This document shows, in pieces, positions 21,670-33,600 of a stretch of DNA of 64,000 bases. A program made the translations under genes and the position numbers. This DNA comes from Hemerocallis citrina (lineage: Eukaryota > Streptophyta > Magnoliopsida > Asparagales > Asphodelaceae), in contig CM030366.1 in the NCBI GenBank assembly GCA_017893485.1, positions 184,247,947 to 184,311,946 of the forward strand. Direction: 5' to 3'. The notes below the pieces were generated by a model that ran no database searches, was not told the DNA's origin, and saw only the letters and a program-made list of their open reading frames with translations. Each line of letters begins with the position of its first letter. Positions within the stretch are counted from its first letter, which is position 1.

Positions 21670-24600
21670 ATGGCGAGGAGTTGGATCTTGTTGCTCTTCG
21701 GATTTGCGTGCCTCCTCTTCGTAGCCACTGAGGCCAGCATCGGCGATGTTGATCCTCTCTACAGGTACTTGTTTATTATTATTATTATTATTAGTTTTCT
21801 CTTTTCTAGATTTGTTCTATCCCTTTTTTGACAAAATTAGGATTTGGATTGATTAATTGATTGATTATGAGAATGCCTGAGATTTCGGAGATTGTCTATT
21901 TAGCCGATCGTGCTACATCTTGCCTGCCCTCTTTTCGTCGGTTGGAGATTTTAGATTGTTGACTAGGTCAACGGAGAAGATTAGTTATTCAAGATGGATG
22001 TTAAATAAGAACTTGATTTTTAAGTGTGAGCATGGATAAAACTTTGGTTGCTTTTGTTTGCTTTTAACTTGTTTATCAATATTATCCAATCCGCTATCAA
22101 GTTTGTAAGTAGTTAGTTCGATTAGTGGAAGTGATTACACATGATATGGGTTATTTGAATGATGATGATATGTAATTATGGAACTGGGAGGCATCTTACA
22201 AAGATGACTTTGCATGATGAAGCCATCTCGTGTGGGTTGAGCTTTTTAGTTTGAACAACTAATAGTTTGATTTGCATTATTTGAACTGTTGGAAGTAAAT
22301 GTTTTACTAAAGTGTACACTTTACGGACGGATGGTAGTTCCAAGGGACTTTAGATTATGGGTTCTGATATTTAAAATCCCATCAACTGTCGGTTACATAG
22401 AAATCTCATCGACTATGAAAATTTGAATGATGGTGATTTGATCAGAATTCCAGTGTTGCACTAGTTTGAAGTGTACCCCATGTGCAATAATGCACATGTC
22501 CATTTTTTTAGGCCCTTATAAGAAATAGTTTATTTACTGCTATATTTGTTCGTGGATAGTTTAAATATTTTGTGATAAAAGAGGAAAGACTGAGGAATGT
22601 TTATTTATCGCTAAATTTCTTCGTGGACGGTTTGAAATTTATAATTTAATTTTTGAATTTTAAGCTAGGGGTATTAGTTGAGGGTGTTTTCGTCTTTTCA
22701 GGGGTACGCGGTTTGTGTGCACACATTAAAATCCTATTTTCTTAGTTTTGTAGTAGATTATATTATGGATGCATTATTGACCATGTTACTTACAAGAATT
22801 AAGATCTTTCCGTGTTATAGTTGATCAACTAATAGTAACGTTTTTCTTTGAACTTGTATCTCAAAAAATTGAGTGATCCCCCCACAGTTCCATATTTTCA
22901 TATCTAGCCCGCACAATGTGGGGCAAATTTCTCAACTAAAAAATTACAAGTTAGTGATTTGTTTAATTGAAAATTCTAAGTAAGAAGTGCTCTGTTATTA
23001 TGTGGTTTGAATTGATCTAATTAAATATTCCAGTTTACAAATATAATCCCTAAATTATTTGCATGAATTCTTGGCTAATAAAGATAGTTCATAATTATAA
23101 TAACTGATACAACGTATTCAGCCTCTAAGCTGAACCTCTAGATAATAATCGTTGAGTATGAGGATAAGGATGCAGTATATCAGGGAGCTAAGGATTCTCT
23201 ATGATAAGGATTTGCATTTGATCTGAACAAGATCTTAAGTGGGTAGGTAGGATAAAGTATATATGGACAAGATTATAAACAAAGAGAGTATTTGGGGTGT
23301 AGAAAACACAAATTTGCATGTGCTGATCACAAAATGAGAATAAATATTTCTCACAAGAGTTGGATATGGAGATCTTGTTGTATAAACATGCTAAATGTTA
23401 AGAAGTTGTTCAGTTTTTCATAAATGCACATTTTAGTATAGTTACATTTCTGATTTTCTACTCAAATTTATTCTTTAACTGTGGAAAAGAATTGTTGGAT
23501 TATTCACAAATTTCAGCTATATATACTTACTGCACACATTCATGTTTCATATGTGTAGCTTATGTTTTGGAGGATTCATCATGTCCTTGCACTTATTTCT
23601 TATTCCCAATGATTTTTTTATATTTCTTCTTCATGTTTACACCTGTTTGGTCATGCATATGTAATGTAATTATGTGATGTGTGCATAACTGCATATGCAT
23701 GACACATTAACTTTACATTTTTTTTTCAATTGTTTCATCTATATCTGAGGCTCGATTTTCCTTGTTCTTTATATGTTTGAGTTCATGCTGCATGGTTGTT
23801 GAGTGTTGGAAGATTCTGGCATTTGTCAGGCCTCAAGGGCCCTAATCTTCGGTGAAACAGAATGAGTCAAAGCAAGTCATGTTCCTTTGCTGACTCGGTC
23901 AGTGTTCTATGACAATACTACGGGTTCAAGAACTTGTTTCTCGGCTAAAGTTGTGGCTTTCATTACCTTCTTAATGTCAGGCCATGTATAAACATAGTGA
24001 ATTGTTCTTACTTTAAGTTGTATTAGGGACTCTTAATTGCGGTGGCATAGTTTTGAAGTTATGGGAGCCTGTATGAATTCTTAAAGCATAGATTAGAGAG
24101 TGTCTTTAGTACAAACCTTGGTCAAAATCAAATTTCATTAATGTTGCAGAATTTGGACTTTCTTTCATTTAATAATATAAATTATCCAAGTAGTACATGA
24201 TGATCCACAAGCTTAAACCTTCTGTAAATATGAAAAACAAACTTATGTGTAAGGCCGATTTGCATTTTATTTAGTTAAGAGTACTTTCCCTACTCCAATT
24301 CAAGACATGGATTGATGTAGCAGCAGCTTGCGGTCTCCCTGAAAAATTCCACCTGCTCAACCTATCCACCCATCCTTTTATAAGAGAACGGGCATGAAAT
24401 TGTTTCTCATCCAAATATTGGAAATAATTATTTTTAGATGATTGATGCTTAAATACTTATCTGTGCACTTTTAGCTTGTTATCTTCCCTGTGACTTTTTA
24501 TATGTCTTTCACTATTACAAGTATCCATCAGACCATAAAGCATAGATAAAACCATTTTCTTGAAATTTCTGAAATAGCTCTTTGTTTCTCATGTTAGATA

Positions 24601-27600
24601 TACTTTTATTACATATTGTTGTTAAAAGAGTTTGCTTTTGAGGGGAAATATGTAGAACTGCTGCACCTTGCAAATACTAGAATGTTTAGGCAAAGAACAC
24701 AGATCAAGATTATATTTTTTAATATTTGGTATGTAGTTAGTAGGATAGTGTAACTAAATCAGTGTTAGAACAAGGAGGCCTGTTTATTGAAAATTATGTA
24801 GAACTGCCACATCTTGCAAGTACAAGAATGTTTAGGCAGAGAACATAGCTCCAGATTTTTTTTTTAATATTCAGTATGTAAATTAGTAGGATACTGTAAC
24901 TTAAACACCGTGTAGGAACAAGGAGGGGTATCTATTGTAGCGCCCGAGTTCTGCGCACTGGAAGCTCGTGACACATACCCAGAATCCTTACTTCAATGAG
25001 TACACAATACAGGAAAGCACGGAAAATTAAAAACTTTATTACCTCAATGATATTACATTTATATCCTCCACTTGGATGCTTCCCGCAGCTCGAGTCCTCT
25101 GCTCCATGATCAACAATCCTGCAACTAACAAACTGTGGGCACGTCAGTTGAATGCAACTGACGCAATGCGGATGAAACATGCGATCTCTAAAATTCTCAA
25201 CAAACAATATTGATGCAGAAGAAAAATGTGAAAGTCAAACAAGTGTTGGTGTATGCCATGATCTAGATTCTAATGCACAAACTCAAAATGCACACGATGC
25301 TTCTACTCTAATGCAAACTTATTTTGAAAATGTATGCATCACATACTACATACTCTCCAAATCGAGTTCGTATTCTCCAGATGATAGGGTTCGATCCCTC
25401 GCCAATGCATACTACTATTGTACTCTTTCTTGTTTTTGACATTCATCTAGTGACTGATAAGGTTGCAGTTGATATGGTGTATCCGCCATTGCTGCGGACC
25501 GGTGATCTTTCTCCACTCTGCACGGGACCGATGATCTTTCTCCACTCCGCACGCAACCGATGATCTTTCTCTACTTCCTGACAGGCCGGTGATCATTCGG
25601 CCTCATCGGAACCGATGGTCTTTCTCCACTCCCTAACCACACCAAAAGTTATCCAATCATAAGGTAGACCGGTAGACCTTTTCCTACTCCACCAAGAGAC
25701 GCAGATTTTAACTCTTGCTTCTTATACGTATTGATAACTCAAAACATAGACGGAAGTTTAAGGGCTCATCCCCTAAGTTCCGATAGGACTTGTGACTTAC
25801 GTCTGCATCCCACTCCTATCACTAAACTCCAAAAATCAATAGTCGAGACAACACTGCACGTGTTCCAGACAAGACGCCGCCGCACGTGTCCCCTTGACAG
25901 GAGAGTACAATGCCCAGCTAGTGCCTGCCCTTATAACAATGGTTACATAAACTAGAGCTACTACAATCGAGAACTTGGTAAACACCATATAACAAAATGT
26001 CTATTAATGAACTCTTCTTGAATCTATTTTAAGGGTTATTCGAACCCAAACAATACCAACTCGCACATCCCAACATACGACTATACTAGTCTTAGCCTGT
26101 GCAAATTGCACAGACTAAAATAATTTTGAGTGAGTGATAAAATTATTTGAAACTAAAAATTTTTAGAGATGCTTCTTAACTATTTCGATTACAATATAAT
26201 TAAAAGATGACAAATTTACAAATTAACCGATTCACACTTCCAAACTAACCAATATAATTTTATATTTCTATTCAATTTAAAGGAAAGAAAAAAAAAGAGT
26301 CAAATAATTACCGAAGTTGGGTTGTGGCTCTTCTCCAATTCCTTGATGTACTTCGTTATCTCCTTCTTGACCGTGTGTATCTCAACCGCCTTCCCTTTCA
26401 AATCAAGCATTCCCTATCAAATTAAATATAATCAACATCAGAAACATATGGAGGAAACAATAATTAATAATTAGCTATATCAAAAGATGACAAATGTATA
26501 GATTACCAATTCACGTTTTCAAACCCACATCATTCTATATTTTCTATTCAGCTGAAAGGAAACCCCAAAATTCTCGATGTGTGCAACTTTCCAACAATCC
26601 AGTACCAAACATAAGTAAACCCTAGATTTAGAGATACCAAAAAATAGGTATTTTCATAAGTCACATGCAATCTTGTCTGCTTCCTCCATTCCAAACCTTG
26701 CTTGCAAATACTCATATTGTCTGTGAAGTTTCTCAATATTTACCTCCAATTGTTCTATATTGCTCCTTAGTCGTGCCTCTACAAAATTGATCAAACCATA
26801 AAACACGCATACAATACTACAATTCACCAAAACTTTTTAAACAAAACAAAATATGTAGAAAAGATGATATTTACCCTCTACCATTCAAAAACTAAAACCC
26901 TCACTTTTCACTTTCTACAAAATATTTTTAAAAATCCCATTTACCCTATAGAGCCACAATTCTTGAAATTATTACTTACAAATAGTAAAAAAATTCATCC
27001 AATTATTTAATTTTAAACAACAATGTAACTAACATAAAATCAAAGCAAAATTACATAAATACACATGAAAAGAGAAACATTTTTCGAATCATATTGCATC
27101 AAGTTTCCAAAGACCTAATTTTCCCCAATGCTATGTCTATTTCTTTTAAGAAAAATTAAAATTTTTCTATACAAAATTTAAAATAATTTTTATAAACACA
27201 TGGAATATTTTTCAAATGCATTAAAATGGATACATCAATTTTCTTTTCTTTTCTTAAATCACCAATAGCCTCTCCCTCTGATTGCGGTAAGCCGTAGTAA
27301 GACCCTTCTTCAATATCTTATTATGATAGCTCTTAGAACAAGCTCGATATGTGATATGCCATATTGCATGCCAAAATAACAAATGCACTTATATTCAGAT
27401 TTTTCAAAAAAGACATGATCGATAAGTGATATGCACACCAACTGATTAATAGAATGGTTCACCATTAATTTACTTAGATGCATGCTAATTGTTTGATTAT
27501 ATTCCTCGCTCGGATTACTACACTAACTAACCTACTAATATGTTGTATACTCTTCGACTACATGCCACATTTCATGCCAAATAACATTTGTACTTATATC

Positions 27601-30600
27601 CAGATTTTACAAAAAAGAAAGTGTTAATCTCTGAATGAGCTTCATCGGTCGATCATTCAAAATGGAGTCAAGAATTGAAAGTATTAGAGCTTGGAGCAAC
27701 CTCTTAGTAAAAAAATTTAAAAAAGGTCAAAAAGTTGTTATAAGCAAAGCAATGCATTGGCAAGTAAGGTATTAGAGCAAATCTAATGAAACGTACATTT
27801 GAATGATCGACCGGTGGCGACGGTGAAGAGAATGACGGCAGGCGATGGCGAGGAGATTTGGGTGGGTTTGGGGGTTTGGGGAGACGTGGTACAAGAAAGG
27901 TTTTGTTTGTGTTTTTTTTAATTTTGCAATTGATTTGGGCTGCATGTGTTATTTACTACTTTTGCTCTCCTTTCTTCATTTCAAAATAGAGAAAGGAGAG
28001 GAGATAATCCTGTTAACTTAGGATATAATATAAAAATAAATATAATATAATATAATACACACAACTTTAGGACCTAACTAAATAAGAATTATATTATATC
28101 TCAGTTATTTAGATACCCAAATAGTCAAATTTCTGGATATGCAAATATAAGCATACAGAACAATATGAGAATATAAAAAGCCAAAAATGAGAAGCTTCTA
28201 CTATTACCCATTAGAGAAATCAATGATGATTGCAGTCTCCTGTTTTATTGCAAGAGGTACAGGAGGAGGATCCTTCTTATTGGGCTTGGAAACCCAAGAT
28301 AGCTGCTCCTTAATGCGACCATTTTTAAGATAAGGAGAGGTTGAGAGAGCACGTGCGACATTGAAAGGTGAGACCTTTAGAGCTCTGTTGGTTGACAGTA
28401 GACATGGTCATGGACATGGACATGGACATGGAAGTATGACGTTGGAGAGGAAGAGGGAGGTTAGAGATGATGAAGTCCTTAGCATTTCTTTTTCTCCCTT
28501 TGACGACAATGGCAAGGAGATCGACGGGCGACGATGGCGGAGATCGACGGCCGGATTTGAGTCCATGGATTTGGGAATTTGAGAAGGGGGGATTAGGGTT
28601 TGGCAGAAGATGAGGGGGTTTGTTTGTTTGTTTTTTCTTCCATAAATTGAGTACACGGGATTAACACGTGTTAGTTCCTACTTTGGCTCTCCTTTCTTAT
28701 TTCAAAAGAGAGAAATGAGAGATGGGGTAGGCCTATTAGCTTAAGATATATATAAATATCATATACTCATACTTGAACATATACAAGCCTTCCATCGCAC
28801 ACTTTCATGCGCAACTTAAAATATAATCTTACACAACTCACTACATATCATAACATAAATTAAGAGTTTATAAACAACATTTCTAAGTTTGTTAAGAAGT
28901 CCTAAAGAGATGACAACTTGCATACACCCAAAATAGCAAGTTCAAATATAAATGTAGTGCTTGCAACTTCTTAAAAATCACCAATAATCACTCTCTTATT
29001 GAAATTTAGATATCTTAGGTTCTAAAGAACGGTCAAATGAGTGTACTATAAGTTCTTAGTTGGGAGTTTTATCAAAATACTTCATTTAAGAGGCTAAAAT
29101 AATCAATAACTGAAAGGTGTACAAATTTCTAGCAACTAAAAACTGCTAACCAGTCATGAGTTCAAAATTAATTTAAAATACTAAACAATGTCCAAAATTC
29201 ATAAAATTTGGTGAGCATGTTCTAGACACATACATCTATCACATATAAAATTTTTAACTTGAAATACTACATAGTTAGAGAGAGATGAATTTTTGAAGTA
29301 GAAGTAGTAAACAGGGAAAATTACAGCTCATACCAACAGTGGTTTCGGATTTTATAAAAATAGAAAATATTATCCAAAAATTATGAAATTTGGTATAAAT
29401 ATTCTAGACATGTGTGAGATGCTACTATAAAAATTTCAACCCAAAACTCCATGTATTCAATGAGTTATGATTTTTGGAGTTGAAGTGAAATTCCAAGAAA
29501 GAAAATACAAACTTTCCAAGCTATTCACAAAATAAACATACACCACATGCACCATACAATTTCATGCCATCTATATTAAGAAAAAGAGTATACACTACAC
29601 ACAATTTAACAACTAAGAGAGTTGGAGAACACCCACCTCAAGGTGTAGACAAGAAATAAAATTCCCAAGCTCCAAGCACCAAGTATGCTCTTCTCCTCTT
29701 CCTAGTTTACTTGCTTCCTTTCTTGCTTAATTAGCTTCTTAGAAATATTTAGGGAAACTGGAATGAATAATGGAGTGCAGAGTAGTACATAAATGGGCTA
29801 GGATTTAGTATGAAAATGGACTAAGGAAAAGGTTGGAAGAAGAAGAAAATGTGGACTAGGGTTTCTTTATACATATACACATATATATAGAATGAGGGGG
29901 AGGGTTGGCCGGCAATTAAAAGCTAGGGTTAGGGTTGGAAGAGTGTGGGTGAGTGTAGATAAGTGTAGAAATGCTTAGGTGTCCCTACATTTTACACATA
30001 ACCCCCTGGGTTTTAAATAGTTACACATAACCCCTTTTCTAAGTCAACAATTGTAAGCTTCAACTAGGTCAAAAATTGTAGGCTATATAGTATAGTAGTG
30101 TACGTGTATATATTTTTAAAATGACAAATGGTAAATAAAATTTAATAATATATGCAATTATTAGAATAACAATTATAAATGGCAAAAATAATAATATATG
30201 CAATTATCCAAGACAAAATTTATTAATAAATATGGTTGTAAAATAATGCAATACTATTCATATTCAAAATAATTGCTAATTATTTTGGGGGTATTACATT
30301 ATTTCTCCTCAGAATAGTCCCGTCATCGGAACTGCACTAGTGGAGAGGAACAAACACTCAAATCGTCAATTGTTGAGGAATGAACACATTCCTTAACAGT
30401 CTTTAGATTACCTGAAGTATGCTCATGCCAGTTTCCTCAAATGACCAGATGACCCTTGCTGCCCGAAGCACGCCGGTTCGGTCCTTTTCGTGTGCATCGG
30501 CTCTCATCCCAAACTTCTGGAGATCAATCTAACTTCGTGGATCATTCTAGGGCTCTCTACTCACAATCTTTCTTACTTCATCATAAGTTCCTTCTAGTGC

Positions 30601-33600
30601 CTGACACAAGCTCTCAGCCTGTCTTCTAGCACCCGATTTGCACTTTCTGAGGGTTGGCGGCCACTCGCTCCTTAGAAAAAGGAACAAAGCCAAGAAGTGC
30701 AGCTTTTGTCTTCTTGCAGCTTCTTCGACGTCCTGCTAAATGTTTGGCAATGATCCTCCTCCGTCTTCAGTACTTCTTCCTCCTTGATGCGAACCTGGTG
30801 GTGGCTTGACTGCGCATTGATCTTGGAGAACTCCGCCACTTTTGAAGTCGATTGGTTAAGTCAATCGATGTATACCTGCCTCGAGCCAAAGTTCGGTTTA
30901 CTCATGGTGCCTGATGCGTCTCCATACCGATCCATTCTTCATTCCTACAAACAAAACAGTGCTTCTCAAGGCAAAGCACTAGGCCTAATGAGTTCCTTTA
31001 CTAGTAGCTCTTCAGCGTACTTGGTTCTTGAATCATTCGACCATCTGGACAAGATCTGGAACATTGTTTCCTGATTTTCTGCTTGCGGCTTCAGCTTGTG
31101 GCATATGATCCTTGTTGACTTCCATGTAAGTTCCCTTCACCTGGTGCACCCTGGTGAATTCCCGTCTCGTCATGGTGGTCTCCGATGTGGCTCCACATTA
31201 GTTGTATTGGGGTGGAATGCTAAGTAAATAGTATCCCAACATAGATCAATATCCAGAAAAGTATTATAACTCAAAACATAACATCATACTTGATTAAACA
31301 TTCATTATCCAAGTTCATACGGGAACCTACATCATTCTAGTTACAACCCAAACATAACATAGCAAAACATATTCAATCAAAAGAACGTACGACCTTATCA
31401 ACTACTAACAAAACTGTCATCACATTAATGCATGTGGTGAACATTCCTGACCTTTGCGAATTCCACTCATAGCGACCTCCTTTACGTTCTGACCTTATGA
31501 ATCTGTCCATTGTTCTTCTGCAGTTGTGAGCAATTCGGCTTGAAACAAACTCCGCAGTTGAAACAAACCTAAGCTTTCCTTTTTGGGCACTGATGCCTAA
31601 AATGCCCTTGCTTTCCGCAAAGGTAACTTCATTTCGATTTTATAGCCCCTGCACTGGTATTTGGTTTCTTGAACTTCCGAGTCAAGTCCTGCTTCTCGAA
31701 GTCGTTAGTGAAAACAGGTCTTTTCCCTTTGTTCTCAGTCCCATCCTTGTTCGGAGTTTGCTGGTTCTGGTTCATGTCCATTTCTGTTACCGCTGCTTGG
31801 CGTACCAATTGTTGAACCTCCGAATACATAGTGGTACCATCCTAGACCTCAACCCAGGTCTAAGGCTGTACCAATTTGTCGAACCTCCGAATACACAGTG
31901 GTACCATCCTAGACCTCAACCCAGGTCTAAGGCCTTGTTCGAATCTCTTTGCCTTCTTGATCTCATCTTGGACCATCTCGGGAGCATAACGAGATAATTG
32001 AGTGAACTTCGTCTCATATTCTTTGACGGTCGTGTTCCCTTACCTCAGGTTTATAAACTCCATTGCATTTGCTTCTTGTACGTCGAGGGGAAAGTAGTGC
32101 TGCTTGAATTCCTCCAAGAACTCCTCCTAGGCGATCGGTCTGTTGCCCATAGTGCGTTTTACTAACTGCCACCATACCCCTGCATCTTTTTCCAACAAAA
32201 TGGTTGCCAATTTCACTTTCCTCTCTTTCGGCGTCTCTAGTACTTCAAAAACAGTCTCTACTTGATGTATCCAATCATCAGGTGTTGTAGGATCCGCATG
32301 GCCTTCAAATACTGGTGGTTTCATCCTCTTGAAGGATTCCACCATGTTGACATGGTTAGTAATGACATTCCCTGGATTCCTTCGCTGAGCCCCTTGCTGT
32401 GGCATAAAATTTTGGCTGACTTCCATGAAGGTTCCCATCATTTGGTAGACGCGAGTGAACTCTGCTTTGACATTGAGGCCAACACCGTTGGCCCATGCCA
32501 TCGTCTTTGGTTCGTCCGTTGTGGCCACTCCTGGTCCTATTCGACATCTGTATAAGGAAGAAATATAAAAGGGTTAGTTCCGGATATAGGGAGATCATAA
32601 ACATTAGTTGGAAGTACAATAACATTAGTTATGATCATCCTACTATCCAAACTAAATCTAACTCTAACTGTAGCATCAAAGTCTAATTTCCTGCTGTGTT
32701 GGTAATACAATTCGAAGTCTGTTCTGATACCACTTTGTAGCGCCCCGAGTTCCGCACACGGAAAGCTCGTGACACATCCCCAGAATCCTTACTTCAATGA
32801 GTACACAATACAGAAAAGCACAAGAAATAAAACTTTATTACCTCAATGATTTTACATTTATATCCTCCACTTGGATGCTTCCCACTAGCACTGTCACAGT
32901 TACCCGTTACTCGTACCCAACCCGGGCACGACATTGGACTAGAATCGACCCGATCTATACAGGCCCAGATCCTAAAATAAAACCCGATGCACTTCCGGGT
33001 CTGGGTCCACTCAAAATAGAACTGACCCAGATCTGGACCCGGATCCGTAAAAAAATACCTTAAAAAAATATGAAATTTGAATAATAGTGTTATAGGGATA
33101 TACATATAAATAGTAATTGTTGAATTTAGATGTGCAAATATAATATTTATTAATCTACTTGAGTGTAAAAATTGTAGGAACCGTAGGATATCGGGTGCAA
33201 AATACTTGCGTGCAAATATTTATTCCCCGCTACCGGACTCGACTGGTAGATATTTTTAACCCGGACCCGGTTCTTGCAAGTCTGGGTCCTGGTATAATTT
33301 TTGGACCCTTGAGGTATCGGGTCTGGGTCCGGGTAGTGGAGGACCCGACCCGATAGGACCCGATATCAGTTCTACTTTCCGCAGCTCGAGTCCCCTGCTC
33401 CACGATCAGCAATCTTGCAACTAACAAGCTGTGGGCACGTCAGTTGAATACAACTGACGCAATGCGGATGAAACCCGTGATCTCCAAAATTATTAACAAT
33501 CAATATTTGATGCAGAAGAAAAATATGAAAGTTAAACCACAAGGTGTCGGTGTATGCCATGATCTAAATTCTAATGCACAAACTCAAAATGCACATGATG

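Larger units (their letters stand above)
26096..28746 (-). mobile_element. Helitron nested in LTR, carrying exon-like fragments
   Basis: The minus-strand 3' end has the perfect hairpin CTGTGCAA/TTGCACAG (about 26107-26124) followed by CTAG (26096-26099). The 5' end is TCTTAAGCTAATAGG at 28746. The other LTR lacks the insert, which proves it: host sequence GACTATA|TATCAT is uninterrupted there, and the junction is A|T as expected. The interior holds several exon-like minus-strand segments with splice-type borders. No Rep/helicase was seen. A second, related 5'-type end (TCCTAAGTTAACAGG) lies at about 28023. Confidence 0.85.
24936..30298 (-). repeat. Left LTR of the gag-only element (split by Helitron)
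   Basis: LTR sequence runs 24936-26095 and resumes at 28747-30298, together about 2.7 kb. It matches the right LTR along its length: the CAGTTGAATGCAACTGACGCAATG segment, the array of CCGGTGGTCTTTCTCCACT-like units, and the shared ATTTTGGGG...TATTACA end. The gap is the nested Helitron. Confidence 0.88.

Noticed and set aside
28361..28582. Gly-His repeat protein on the plus strand
   Set aside because: Comes from a short GGACAT/CATGGA repeat on the opposite strand to the exon-like sequence; no support for coding.
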